From: JARYLZ01 sp964388275
GTDB taxonomy: Bacteria > Bacteroidota > Ignavibacteria > SZUA-365
Direction of reading: 5' to 3'
NCBI GenBank assembly: GCA_964388275.1
Contig: CAYLZD010000007.1
Span: 62,001 to 126,000 of the forward strand
DNA: 64,000 nucleotides
The notes under the pieces were generated by a model. The model ran no database searches and was not told the DNA's origin. It saw only the letters and a list, made by a program, of their open reading frames with translations. Of this stretch, positions 27,001 through 35,774 are shown one piece after another (position 1 is the first letter of the stretch; each line of letters begins with the position of its first letter). The translations under genes and the position numbers were made by a program.

Positions 27001-27577
27001 CCGATGGATTCTCCTCCACCACCGACAAGGCCCTGGAGAACAGCAGAGGATCTGATCGGAAAGCCGCGCCGACGATTTCGGCGTCCCTGCCCCGCGCTTT
27101 AAGACGGCCGTTCTCGACCGTGATTTCATCATTCGCCCCGACGGAAAAATCGCAGGACTCCAGCATGATGTTGATCATCCCCTCCAGACCGAGTTCGCGG
27201 CCGTCCTGAGGCGAGAACACCCTGTCGATGCCGTAACGGTGCAACTCCTCGATTTCTTCCGGAACGATCACCCCTCCTCCGCCCGCGAAGATTTTCACAT
27301 GCCCGGCGCCGCGTTCCATCAGAAGATCCTTCATGTACTTGAGAAACTCCAGATGGCCGCCCTGATAGGAAGAAACGGCGATGCCTTGCGCATTCTCCTG
27401 AACCGCGGCATCGACAATTTCGGCGACGGCTCTGTTATGACCCAGATGAATGACTTCCGCGCCTCCGGCCTGCAGAATTCGCCGCATGATATTGATGCTG
27501 ACGTCGTGTCCGTCGAAGAGCGCCGCAGCAGTTACAAAACGGATTTTATTCTTCGGAGTATAGATTATGTTTTCCAT
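24023..27577 (-). CDS. icmF: Fused isobutyryl-CoA mutase with G-protein chaperone
   Basis: 1184 residues: B12-binding domain (1-140, with the cobalamin His in DGHD, residues 22-25), MeaI-type GTPase (about 150-450, P-loop GTGGAGKSS at 210-218), a linker, and the methylmalonyl-CoA mutase-like catalytic barrel (about 590-1150; GVFPFKREN and TSVSMTINGPAPM boxes). This order, B12 then G-domain then mutase, defines IcmF, which interconverts isobutyryl-CoA and n-butyryl-CoA and can act on pivalyl/isovaleryl-CoA. The fused chaperone loads and protects adenosylcobalamin. The start lacks a clear ribosome binding site. It follows the small ORF after mutL by 120 bases, so it may have its own promoter. 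Confidence 0.95.
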   Translation of the reverse strand: MENIIYTPKNKIRFVTAAALFDGHDVSINIMRRILQAGGAEVIHLGHNRAVAEIVDAAVQENAQGIAVSSYQGGHLEFLKYMKDLLMERGAGHVKIFAGGGGVIVPEEIEELHRYGIDRVFSPQDGRELGLEGMINIMLESCDFSVGANDEITVENGRLKARGRDAEIVGAAFRSDPLLFSRALSVVEENPSELADPAHLPDVPVIGITGTGGAGKSSLTDELARRFLTAFPDLTIAILSVDPSRRRTGGALLGDRIRMNSVSTVDPRGHERVFMRSFATRAANTATSAALRRAVDLCKIAGYGLVIVETAGIGQSDSAIVDVTDVSMYVMTPEYGAQTQLEKIDMLDLADIVVLNKFEKRGAEDALRDIRKQVRRNRGLWSAADEEIPVFATIASQFNDRGTNRLFHELVRAVNKKTGRNWQTDIGRASQLPDKAAVIPPERARYLSEIAETLQEYKGWAAEQSRCARKWQQLEGAKQTLLEAAMKNELRISGERGVVEIGPGDAETTAELLSALDAQIAHFRSLVTPENRALLEQWEEAAEAYRRERLVTKARDREIVTELYKTSLSGTKIPKVSLPAYSDRGDILHWILLENVPGAFPYTAGVFPFKRENEDPTRMFAGEGAPERTNRRFHYLSEGQPAVRLSTAFDSVTLYGEDPHERPDIYGKIGNSGVAVCTLDDMKKLYCGFDLCSQSTSVSMTINGPAPMILAMFMNTAIDQQVEKWLALNGKFHAAWKAIDERFAALGMRRPVYTGAPESDALASELADPEQFAEGSKVRRYFGLGTLGADGAFLVDRGIIPRAEYDRISAAVMSTVRGTVQADILKEDQAQNTCIFSTEFALRMMGDIQENFVRNKVRNYYSVSISGYHIAEAGANPITQLAFTLANGFTYVEYYLSRGMEIDDFAPNLSFFFSNGIDVEYSVIGRVARRIWSVAIKKLYGGSERSQKLKYHIQTSGRSLHAMEIDFNDIRTTLQALYAIYDNCNSLHTNAYDEAITTPTEESVRRALAIQLIINRELGLAMNENPLQGAFIIEELTELVEEAVLSEFRRISDRGGVLGAMETMYQRGKIQEESLHYEHLKHSGELPLIGVNTFLRPAHLSARESQPTELIRSTEEEKLQQISNLRAFQRRSESRNAEAVSAVQKAAQSRENIFDALLHAVRHASLGQLSAALYSVGGQYRRSM

Positions 27578-27697
27578 TTGCGCGCCGTTTCGTGAGAAAA
27601 CCAGGTCGATGCTGAAGTGTCAAGATATGAATGATTTCCAGGCGAATCCATAGCCGGTGGGCCGTGCGGCTGCCGCAATTAAACATACCGGAGCTCT

Positions 27698-27934
27698 TCA
27701 GCGTTCCGGCGGGCACTGCGCGTCCCGGACTTCCTCTGATTCATCGAGTTCATCGATTTCACGCAGGGCGCCCAGAAGCGCTTTCAGGAAAGTATCCCGT
27801 TCGAGTTCCGTCAGGGCGATTCGATAAAGGGCGTCGCTGTCGCCGGCGATTGTCGCTTTCCCCGCTTGCTCTTCCACAAGCCGCGCGCAAGAGCACTCGC
27901 GGGACCGTTCTTCATTCTTATTTTTTCCGGGCAC
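27698..27934 (-). CDS. Small hypothetical protein downstream of mutL
   Basis: 78 residues. The ATG lies three bases past the mutL stop on the same strand, which is the main support. The N-terminal half is charged with a CSC pair; the C-terminal half (YRIALTELERDTFLKALLGALREIDELDE) looks like a single amphipathic helix with an acidic end. No family recognised. A spurious frame cannot be excluded. Confidence 0.5.
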   Translation of the reverse strand: MPGKNKNEERSRECSCARLVEEQAGKATIAGDSDALYRIALTELERDTFLKALLGALREIDELDESEEVRDAQCPPER

Positions 27935-27937
27935 GGT

Positions 27938-29788
27938 TCATGTTCTCCCGAAACGCCGATCCAGTTCCTCGAGAGACAGGCGTATGATTACCGGCCTGCC
28001 GTGGGGACAGACAAAGGGATTGGATGTCGCGAAAAGCTTGTCGATCAGTATCTGCATCTCCGGAGGACTGAGTTTTTCCCCGGTCTTGATCGCGGCGCGG
28101 CATGCGTACGAGGCGGCGACGGCATGCCGCGAATCCGTGATTCCCGAGGCCTGGTATTCCTTGTATTGGTCGAGCAGTTCCTCGAGGATTCGTTCTTCCA
28201 TGCCGATGCGGACATCCTGCGGAACCGCTTCGACCGTCACCTTTCGAGGCGGCGCGAGACGCAAAACGAAACCGAGGCGCTCCAGATCACCGGATATCTC
28301 GGCGAGCAGAGTAAAATCCCCGGGTTGGACAAGCGTGGCGTGCGGAAACAGGAGCTGTTGTGAAAACGGTGCTGCATGAGCGAGAGCGTCCAGGGCTTTT
28401 TCGTACAGAATCCGCTCGTGCGCCACGTGCTGGTCTATTATCATCAATCCGCTTTTTATCGGCGTGAAAATATACTTGTTGTGGAGCTGCCACAGGAACT
28501 GCGTGTCGGAGACAGGCTTCTCGCTGGGTAAAAGCACCATCCGGTCCGAATCCATCCCTTGGTTCTGCGCTGTCGGATTTTCGTTCAGACCGAGGGACTG
28601 AAAAAGATCGTCGATGTACGCGGGGTCCACGGAGCCGCCGGCACGGGCCTCTCCGCCCTGCTTCCATACTGCGCCGGACTCGGGCCTCGAGCCGGAACTT
28701 CCGGCGTCGGTTTCCGGCGGAAACGTGCGCGTTCGCGCGGTGGCGTCGCGCGAGTCTGAGTCGCGGAAGCCCATGGCCGGAGATATGTCCGATCCGTAAA
28801 GGCTGCGGCGGACGACGGCGTTAATCATCGTGTAAATGTGCCGCTCGTTGCTGAATTTCACCTCGAGTTTGGACGGGTGCACGTTCACGTCCACTTCCTT
28901 CGGGTTTATGTTCAGGAAAAGCACGTACGCAGGGAACTCCCCCTGTTGCACCATATTCTCGTAAGCGCTCACCACAGCGTGATTGATGAGACGGTTGACC
29001 ACAAATCTCCCGTTGACGAAAAGGTACTGCTCTCCTCTCGTTTTTCTCGCGAAGTCAGGCCGTCCGATGTATCCGCTCACGGTGATCAGATCGGTTTCTT
29101 CCCGAACTTCGAGCAACGCGGAAGCCGCTCTTTCGCCAAGAACCGCCGACAGTCTTCCGGCAGGGACGCCGGGCGGCACGTCGTATATACGATTCCCGTC
29201 GGCGATCAAGGTGATCCGCAAATCGGGATAAGACAATATGTATCTCTGCACCGTATCGGCGATATGGCGGAATTCGGTGCTGTCGGACTTCAGAAACTGC
29301 CTTCGCGCCGGAGTGTTGAAGAACAGGTTCCTGACACTCACGCTCGTGCCGGTATCCCCGGCCGTGAAGGTGTGTTCTTCGAGGTTGCCTCCTTCGATGC
29401 GCACAAGCGAGGCCATTTCAGCGGAGGCCGTCCTGGTTCTGAGTTCCACCTTGGCGATCGAAGCGATAGACGGCAGCGCTTCACCGCGGAAGCCGAGAGT
29501 GATGATGCGTTCCAGGTCGGACGCTTCTCCGATCTTGCTCGTGGCATGCCGCTCAAAGGCCAGGAGCGCGTCCTGGTGGCTCATGCCTTCCCCGTCATCC
29601 GTCACCTGGATGAGGGATTTGCCGGCGCCGGAAACGATCACGGTCACGTGCGAGGCGCCGGCGTCTATGGCATTTTCGACCAATTCCTTCACCACCGATT
29701 CCGGTCTCTGCACGACCTCCCCCGCCGCGATCTGGTTTGCGACGAAGACCGGCAGACGGCGGATCCTGCAATCGCTTTCAGCGTTCAT
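27938..29788 (-). CDS. mutL: DNA mismatch repair protein MutL
   Basis: 616 residues. The N-terminal GHKL ATPase (1-335) has motif I VVKELVENAIDAGA, motif II DDGEGM, motif III TLGFRGEALPSIAS and FFNTPARRQFLK. A variable linker (about 345-430) is Ser/Gly-rich. The C-terminal dimerisation/endonuclease domain has DQHVAHERILYE and the terminal CPHGRP box, indicating the nicking type of MutL used by bacteria without MutH. The first motif has Val where DQHA is usual. It overlaps the end of ftsY by 11 bases, so translation is probably coupled. Confidence 0.95.
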   Translation of the reverse strand: MNAESDCRIRRLPVFVANQIAAGEVVQRPESVVKELVENAIDAGASHVTVIVSGAGKSLIQVTDDGEGMSHQDALLAFERHATSKIGEASDLERIITLGFRGEALPSIASIAKVELRTRTASAEMASLVRIEGGNLEEHTFTAGDTGTSVSVRNLFFNTPARRQFLKSDSTEFRHIADTVQRYILSYPDLRITLIADGNRIYDVPPGVPAGRLSAVLGERAASALLEVREETDLITVSGYIGRPDFARKTRGEQYLFVNGRFVVNRLINHAVVSAYENMVQQGEFPAYVLFLNINPKEVDVNVHPSKLEVKFSNERHIYTMINAVVRRSLYGSDISPAMGFRDSDSRDATARTRTFPPETDAGSSGSRPESGAVWKQGGEARAGGSVDPAYIDDLFQSLGLNENPTAQNQGMDSDRMVLLPSEKPVSDTQFLWQLHNKYIFTPIKSGLMIIDQHVAHERILYEKALDALAHAAPFSQQLLFPHATLVQPGDFTLLAEISGDLERLGFVLRLAPPRKVTVEAVPQDVRIGMEERILEELLDQYKEYQASGITDSRHAVAASYACRAAIKTGEKLSPPEMQILIDKLFATSNPFVCPHGRPVIIRLSLEELDRRFGRT

Positions 29789-30758
29789 CCGGCCTGTCCA
29801 TATCCGAAGCGATCGATCCGAACAGGGCTTCGATGAACGCGTCCCTGTCGAATACCTGCAAGTCGTCTATCTTTTCTCCCACGCCGATATATTTGATCGG
29901 GATGCCCAGTTCGCTGCTGACGCCGATGACCACGCCGCCCTTCGCGGTTCCGTCCAGTTTCGTGACGACCAGGCCGGTCAAACCGACGGCTTCGTCGAAC
30001 TGTCTGGCCTGTTGTACAGCATTCTGACCAGTTGTGGCATCGAGTGCCAGCAACACCTCCTGCGGCGCTTCGGGCATCAATTTTTTGAGAACCCGGCGGA
30101 TTTTCTTCAATTCCTCCATCAGGTTGGTTTTGGTATGCAGGCGTCCCGCCGTGTCAATAATGACGACCTCGGCGCCTTTAGCGATGGCCGATTGCAGTGA
30201 ATCGTAGGCGACGGCGCCGGGGTCCGATCCGTGCTTCTGCTGGACTATATCCACCTGCGCTCTTTCAGCCCAGATTTCGAGCTGCTCGTTGGCCGCCGCC
30301 CTGAAAGTGTCCGCAGCGCCTATCACAACCTTTTTGCCGGCAGAGCGGTAATTCCAGGCCAGTTTGCCGATGGTGGTGGTCTTTCCGACGCCGTTTACAC
30401 CGACCACCATGATAACGAAGGGCCTGGGACCTTCGGGAAGCTCTATGGCCGCTCCATCCGTGCGAACTTCATGGGTTTTCATGAGCTTGGATACTTCCTC
30501 GCGCAGCAGTCCGAGAAGCTCGCCGGAATCCTCGTAGCGCTCTTTTTTTACCCTCTCCCTGAGACTGTCCACGATGCGGGAAGTGGCCGATACGCCGACA
30601 TCTCCGAGTATCAAGGTCTCCTCGATTTCATCCAGAAGGGAATCGTCGATCTTCCGCTTTGCGGATATGATGCGGTTCACTTTGCGCATCACGTCTTCGC
30701 GTGTTTTCGCCAGCCCCTCTTTGAGTCGTGTGATTTTTAATGCGTCCAGAAAGCCCAT
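29778..30758 (-). CDS. ftsY: Signal recognition particle receptor FtsY
   Basis: 326 residues: N-domain (1-95) followed by the SRP-type GTPase G-domain, with G1 GVNGVGKTTTIGKLA (about 119-133), DTFRAAANEQLE, G3 DTAGR, G4 TKLDGTAKGG and the terminal GVGEKIDDLQVFD closing motif. It works at the inner membrane with Ffh to deliver ribosomes to SecYEG. The long acidic A-domain of E. coli FtsY is absent, as in many bacteria. Lies 18 bases after pgsA and overlaps mutL. Confidence 0.96.
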   Translation of the reverse strand: MGFLDALKITRLKEGLAKTREDVMRKVNRIISAKRKIDDSLLDEIEETLILGDVGVSATSRIVDSLRERVKKERYEDSGELLGLLREEVSKLMKTHEVRTDGAAIELPEGPRPFVIMVVGVNGVGKTTTIGKLAWNYRSAGKKVVIGAADTFRAAANEQLEIWAERAQVDIVQQKHGSDPGAVAYDSLQSAIAKGAEVVIIDTAGRLHTKTNLMEELKKIRRVLKKLMPEAPQEVLLALDATTGQNAVQQARQFDEAVGLTGLVVTKLDGTAKGGVVIGVSSELGIPIKYIGVGEKIDDLQVFDRDAFIEALFGSIASDMDRPDER

Positions 30759-30776
30759 GATTATTTTCGTGGTTTC

Positions 30777-31349
30777 TTATTTCTTTTTACGTATGATGGC
30801 AGCGAATCTTCGCGCGTAGCTGAAAAAAGAGGCCGTCAGCAATGCAAGGCTCGATATCAGAAGCACGTTGAAGGCGATTGACGGCACGGTGGAACCGAAA
30901 AGCGCGAGGCCCATTACAAGGCCGATGGAGACCACGGCGGCTTTCCCCGTGAAATTGCTCTGCACGAGCAGACCGGTTCTCAATTTCACGTAAATGCCGC
31001 CCAGGAAGATAAGAACATCCCTTGAGATCACTACGATAACAAACCAGAGCGGCAGAAGTCCGCTTGTGAGGAGGCCTATAGCAGCCCCCGTGACGAACAC
31101 CTTGTCCGCGAGCGGATCAATTATCCTTCCGAAGGCGCTCTCCTGCCCGAATCTCCGGGCGATGAAACCATCGAGCAGATCGGAGATATATGCCGACAGA
31201 CCGATTGCGAGTATGAGCAAGCGGTTGTTCCAAGGATTTTTGAAAGCGAGGAGCAGAGGTATGGTCAGCAAGAGGCGCAACAAGCTCAAGCCGTTGGAAA
31301 CCGTCAGCACTCCGGCCGGACCCCGCGTCCGATCCGCGGTTTTAGTCAC
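30777..31349 (-). CDS. pgsA: CDP-alcohol phosphatidyltransferase (phosphatidylglycerophosphate synthase)
   Basis: 190 residues, five to six membrane segments. The CDP-alcohol phosphotransferase signature D-x2-DG-x2-AR-x8-G-x3-D-x3-D is complete in the segment from DLLDGFIARR to IIDPLADK (about residues 57-83). The LTVSNGLSLLRLLL start is typical of PgsA. It makes phosphatidylglycerophosphate, precursor of phosphatidylglycerol. A different acceptor alcohol cannot be ruled out from sequence alone. Sits between the S8 protease and ftsY in one orientation. Confidence 0.88.
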   Translation of the reverse strand: MTKTADRTRGPAGVLTVSNGLSLLRLLLTIPLLLAFKNPWNNRLLILAIGLSAYISDLLDGFIARRFGQESAFGRIIDPLADKVFVTGAAIGLLTSGLLPLWFVIVVISRDVLIFLGGIYVKLRTGLLVQSNFTGKAAVVSIGLVMGLALFGSTVPSIAFNVLLISSLALLTASFFSYARRFAAIIRKKK

Positions 31350-31418
31350 GGCAGCTTCCCGGTTTGGAATACGGAAAAGTACGTACCACAGCAGTTTTCC
31401 TCGATAGATCCATTCTTT

Positions 31419-34400
31419 TCACAATGCGATCGCGAACTTGCCTGTGCGGCGTCCAATTTCATTTCCCTCCGCATCCCTCCCCACGGCGTGGAAAATATAT
31501 ACGCCTCCCGGGATCCTGTTTCCCCATTCGTCGTCCAGGCGCCACTCGACTCCGCCGTTCCCGTCGGTCTCGGTGATCTCCCGGATGAATTCCCCTGCCA
31601 CCGAATAGATCCGTATTGTGGCCCTCGGAGTGAGGTTGGCGAATGTGACGAAAGACTGGCCGTCGCTTGCGCGGAGGGGATTCGGATAGACGAACATGGC
31701 GTCCAGATTCTCGCGATTGAGTATCAATCCGGCGGTGCTGCCCGCGCCGTCGGGCACGGAGCCGCCGGAAGCGCAACGCACATTCCGCACTTTCAGGATA
31801 TACTCGCGTCCCAGAGCGCCGATAGGCATGCCGCCCGGGGGAGTCACCCTTACCCTGCGAGGATCGGCCGGATCCGGCGAGGCCGCGGCAGCGAAACCAC
31901 CCGGCTGGAATTCGTAATTACGCGGTTCGGAGGAAGTAGCGCTGTCGAGCGCCCGGCTGAAATAAACCCAGAATCCGTCCGGCGGATGAAACTCCACCAT
32001 CTCGACATGACATGGAACGTCGCCGTGGTTCAGGACTTCGAAAACCGCGAAGGTCTCCTCGTCGAAAGGTATTCCCTCGGAATCCCTGAGACCGGTCACG
32101 CGTATGCCGTGGATCCCGTCCGCGATCGAAGCGTATGACAACAACAACGCGCGCGGATTAATCAGGGCTACGCTCTCGGGCGCGCGGGCGCCATTCAGGA
32201 GAAATGAAGATGCGGCCGGAATCGCGGGCCCGACATCCTGCGATACGGCGAGGCGGACCTGCCCGCCCTGCAGGTACACAGCGCTGTCGAGCCGGGCCTG
32301 CTCATGAGGGCGGCAGAGACGCGAGAACAACAGCGGACTTTCGGAAGGAGTTTTGGTCGTATCCCAGGCGGATACGGCGTATATATAGGATTCGCCTATC
32401 CTTATATCGAAATCCGTCACCGAAGTGCTGGGAAAGGTTCCGAACAACGTCAACGTTTCCTTCGTCCGGCCCTTGTACAACCTGTACAAGGAGGGCGCCT
32501 TGGCGGCGTGCCAGGATATTCGGATCGAATTCGCCTTCAAATAGGCCGTTTCGATGAAAGTGACGGGATCCGGTCCGGAGGCCGGCAGGTCGCGTTCGAA
32601 AAAGATAACGCTGTCGCGTGTTCCGACCGCGAATTCGGGCAGTCCGTTGCCGTCGAAATCCGCTATCGCGACCGCGTTCGTATTGACCAGCGGAAGCATG
32701 AACGCGGTTCTGAACGACGATGACGATCGATCGAAATCCACCGCGTACAATTCCGGAAATGCCGTGATAACGAGTTCCTCGGCCGGATCGTCGTCGATAT
32801 TGCCGGCGGTGAGGCTGTTCTGAATCCGGGCGAACGCCCCGAACTGGCCGGAACGCTCGACTCCGTAGAAACGCTGTGACCAGAGCTCGGTGGCGCGGTT
32901 CGATGCGTCAAGACTGAAGATGCCGAAATACCAGAAAGGAATCACGTCATCTTCTCCGGTCCTGAATCCCACGGCGAATTCCTTTTTTCCGTCTCCGTTG
33001 AAATCCCCGATACAAACGAGATCGCTCGCGTCCGTGTAATCGTTTTCGGATCGCCAGATCGGGAAGAACTGATTGCCGCCCCCGTGCTCGAAGATGAAGA
33101 AATCTCCGTCGCTGTCGCCGAACAGCAGATCCGTCTTTCCGTTTCCGTTGAGGTCGCCCAAGGCGGCGCCAGGACTGTTGAAGCTGTTACGAAGCGACCC
33201 GTAGGCCGGGGCCGTCGGATTGACTATAGCCGCGATCCGGGTCAGGCGATTGTCTTCGGACAATCGGAATATCCCCACGGTGGAATCATCGAGAACGGCG
33301 AGCACTTCGTCGGGACCGCTGCCGTCCGCGTCCGCGATTGTGACAGGCCAGAACTGGCTCAGCGTGTCGGCCCAAATGAGATCCGAGGGTGCGGCGGCGG
33401 GTTGCGCCGCCTCATGGATGAAACCCTGTCTGACGAAGGATGTCAGCAGGTGCAGGCGTTCTCCGCTTTTGAGCCGGCCCACGCCGCGCGGGTATTGAAC
33501 TCCCTGCGAGGCGCCTCCGATGGAAAGGAAAGCATTCTGATGGAGCTCCAAAACCTTGAAGCGCCCCTCGTCGGAATAATCGTTGAGCAGAAGCTCGGGC
33601 CGTCCATTGGAATTGAAGTCGGGAGTCGATGCGAAGAGCCGGGAAGACGGCAGTGAATACTGCTTCTTCATGAAGCCGAACTCCGAGACACGAGCGCCCG
33701 TGCTCGCCTCGAAATACCGCGAGCCGTCCATTGCGACGCTCTGCAGGCCGACCTGGTTTTCCGCAGTGAAGTACATCTCGTAGACTCGCCCGGGAAGCAG
33801 CACCCCTTCCCCGAGGAAAGCCTGATGCGTGGTTCCCACGAATAGATTGTTGACCGTACCCCCTTCCATGGATGCGGAAGACCAGGCGTCTCCGCTCCCC
33901 TTTATTCGAAACCAAACACGTCCCAGCACCGGCTCATCGGCGATGAAGCCGACGGCGACGCCTGAAGTCGCGCCGTCGATGGCCGGCACTAAGCCTATGC
34001 CGAGGAAGCGAGGTGGGGTGCGATCCAGATGAATCACCACTCTATCCTCGATGGAGAACCCGCCCGCGCTGCGAGCTGCGAGTCGTATCGTGTATGTGGT
34101 GTCCGGCAGTTCGGCGACGTGCCAGAGATGAAGCGTGTCGTTTATCGCCTGTGACCTGCGCGGCGGAAGGATCGGCGTCCACCTCTGCGGATTTGCGCCC
34201 ATTCCGTATTCCAGCGAGTATTCGCTCATGGTCGGAGTGGCCGCCGTACCGACAATGACGAGAGTGTCCCCCGACACGCCGAAATCGGTCTTCGGGTGTA
34301 TGATTTTGACCATGCTTGGATTGTCGAGGGACGCGGCGCGCGCGACGTCCAGCAAACCCGCGCCGTACCTGTCGTCCCAGCCCGGCGCGCCCAGATCGCG

Positions 34401-35774
34401 CGCCGAGGCCAGCAGAACTCCCCGCACGTCCTCGGGAGAAAATCCGGGGCGCAGCGATCTCAGCAGCGCCGCCGCGCCGCTGACGAAAGGCGCGGAGGCC
34501 GATGTGCCGCTGAAAGCCCCGTAATGACCGCCGCGCTCCGTTGTAATGATGCCAGCGCCTGGAGCGGCGATGTCGATCGTAGCGCCGTAATTGGAGAATC
34601 CGGCAAGAATATCGTTTTCAGCGGTCGCGCTCACAGATATGGTCTCGTCATAGGCGCTCGGATAATGCAGTTCGGAGGACTGGGAATTGCCTGCCGAAGC
34701 GACCATCACAACGCCGCGGCCGAACGCGAAACGCACCACGTCGCGTAGCACGCGGGAGTACTGGACGTCCCCGAAGCTCATGTTGACGATCGATGCGCCG
34801 TTCTCCACTGCATATATCAGGGCGCGCGCCACGTCGCCCTCCGCTCCTACTCCCCGGGCATCGAAAGCGCGGAGCGTCATGAGCCGGCAGCCGGGAGCTA
34901 CGCCCGCTATCCCGATGCCGTTGCCGGCCGCTGCCGCGATGATGCCGCTCACGCTGGTGCCGTGTCCCATCTCGTCCGTGACGTCCGGATCCGGATCCAT
35001 GTAATCGCCTCCGGCCGCGTTTCCGAAACCCCGCTGGTCTGTGAAATCATAGCCTATCACATCATCGACAGTTCCGTTGCCGTCGTCGTCAACGCCGTCG
35101 AGATCACCGGACAGCCCGTCTCTGATTTCGCTGAAGTGCCATGGTTCGAAAGCTCGGTTTCCATTCCTGTCTTCGGCGGCATTCACCCATAGCTGAGTAT
35201 TCAGATCCGGATGAAGAAAATCGATCCCGGTGTCGATGACTCCGATGACGACCTTCGCATCCCCTTTCGTCATGGTCCAGGCTTCGCTCGTACCGACGCG
35301 TTGCGCTCCCCACTGCGAAGCCCACGCGCTGTCGTCGGGCGCTTCGTCCACCCGCATGAGGATCTCCTGGGCGGCGTATTCAACCAGAGGGTCGCCCGCG
35401 AATTCCGTCGCCGCGTTCCGCGCCGCGAGAACGTTGGGAAAAGACACCATGACGATCCGGTCGAGTTCGCGTCCTCCTTTCGCGAGGCCATGGGGCGCCG
35501 CAAATAGCGGATCGATAGCGACGGCGGACCAGCGGTCCGCAACCTTTGCGAGCGACGCGGAAGCGAAGCCGCCGGCCGCGCGCAATTCCTGGGGCGAGCG
35601 AAGCATAAGCAACACGCGCCTGGATCCTTCCCATTGCGCGCGGGCGGACTGCGGGCAGAAGAAAGCGGCCGTTGCGGAAGCAAGCAGCGCGGCGCTCAGA
35701 ACCGCGCGGCGTATCGCAGTTCCGGCTGTTCGCGAGCGATGCCCGGCGTTTCCTTGACTTGATCTATTGCTCAT
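31419..35774 (-). CDS. Giant secreted subtilisin-like (S8) protease with beta-propeller and C-terminal sorting domain
   Basis: 1451 residues. A signal peptide with a long basic head ends near SARAQ (residue 47). A propeptide-like region (about 50-145) precedes the S8 catalytic domain with Asp181 (VIDTGID), His271 (GHGTSVSG), oxyanion Asn363 and Ser425 (GTSASAP). A Ca-binding-like insertion DLDGVDDDGNGTVDD lies at about 224-238. Fibronectin-like segments follow, then at least six FG-GAP/VCBS-type blades (DFNSNGRPE, DADGSGPDE, DLNGNGKTD, DFNGDGKKE, DDDPAEE, DFDGNGLPE), another Fn3-like part, and a FlgD/T9SS-type tail beginning VYPNPLRAS. Probably exported by type IX secretion. Its start overlaps the purF stop by 11 bases. 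Confidence 0.92.
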   Translation of the reverse strand: MSNRSSQGNAGHRSRTAGTAIRRAVLSAALLASATAAFFCPQSARAQWEGSRRVLLMLRSPQELRAAGGFASASLAKVADRWSAVAIDPLFAAPHGLAKGGRELDRIVMVSFPNVLAARNAATEFAGDPLVEYAAQEILMRVDEAPDDSAWASQWGAQRVGTSEAWTMTKGDAKVVIGVIDTGIDFLHPDLNTQLWVNAAEDRNGNRAFEPWHFSEIRDGLSGDLDGVDDDGNGTVDDVIGYDFTDQRGFGNAAGGDYMDPDPDVTDEMGHGTSVSGIIAAAAGNGIGIAGVAPGCRLMTLRAFDARGVGAEGDVARALIYAVENGASIVNMSFGDVQYSRVLRDVVRFAFGRGVVMVASAGNSQSSELHYPSAYDETISVSATAENDILAGFSNYGATIDIAAPGAGIITTERGGHYGAFSGTSASAPFVSGAAALLRSLRPGFSPEDVRGVLLASARDLGAPGWDDRYGAGLLDVARAASLDNPSMVKIIHPKTDFGVSGDTLVIVGTAATPTMSEYSLEYGMGANPQRWTPILPPRRSQAINDTLHLWHVAELPDTTYTIRLAARSAGGFSIEDRVVIHLDRTPPRFLGIGLVPAIDGATSGVAVGFIADEPVLGRVWFRIKGSGDAWSSASMEGGTVNNLFVGTTHQAFLGEGVLLPGRVYEMYFTAENQVGLQSVAMDGSRYFEASTGARVSEFGFMKKQYSLPSSRLFASTPDFNSNGRPELLLNDYSDEGRFKVLELHQNAFLSIGGASQGVQYPRGVGRLKSGERLHLLTSFVRQGFIHEAAQPAAAPSDLIWADTLSQFWPVTIADADGSGPDEVLAVLDDSTVGIFRLSEDNRLTRIAAIVNPTAPAYGSLRNSFNSPGAALGDLNGNGKTDLLFGDSDGDFFIFEHGGGNQFFPIWRSENDYTDASDLVCIGDFNGDGKKEFAVGFRTGEDDVIPFWYFGIFSLDASNRATELWSQRFYGVERSGQFGAFARIQNSLTAGNIDDDPAEELVITAFPELYAVDFDRSSSSFRTAFMLPLVNTNAVAIADFDGNGLPEFAVGTRDSVIFFERDLPASGPDPVTFIETAYLKANSIRISWHAAKAPSLYRLYKGRTKETLTLFGTFPSTSVTDFDIRIGESYIYAVSAWDTTKTPSESPLLFSRLCRPHEQARLDSAVYLQGGQVRLAVSQDVGPAIPAASSFLLNGARAPESVALINPRALLLSYASIADGIHGIRVTGLRDSEGIPFDEETFAVFEVLNHGDVPCHVEMVEFHPPDGFWVYFSRALDSATSSEPRNYEFQPGGFAAAASPDPADPRRVRVTPPGGMPIGALGREYILKVRNVRCASGGSVPDGAGSTAGLILNRENLDAMFVYPNPLRASDGQSFVTFANLTPRATIRIYSVAGEFIREITETDGNGGVEWRLDDEWGNRIPGGVYIFHAVGRDAEGNEIGRRTGKFAIAL

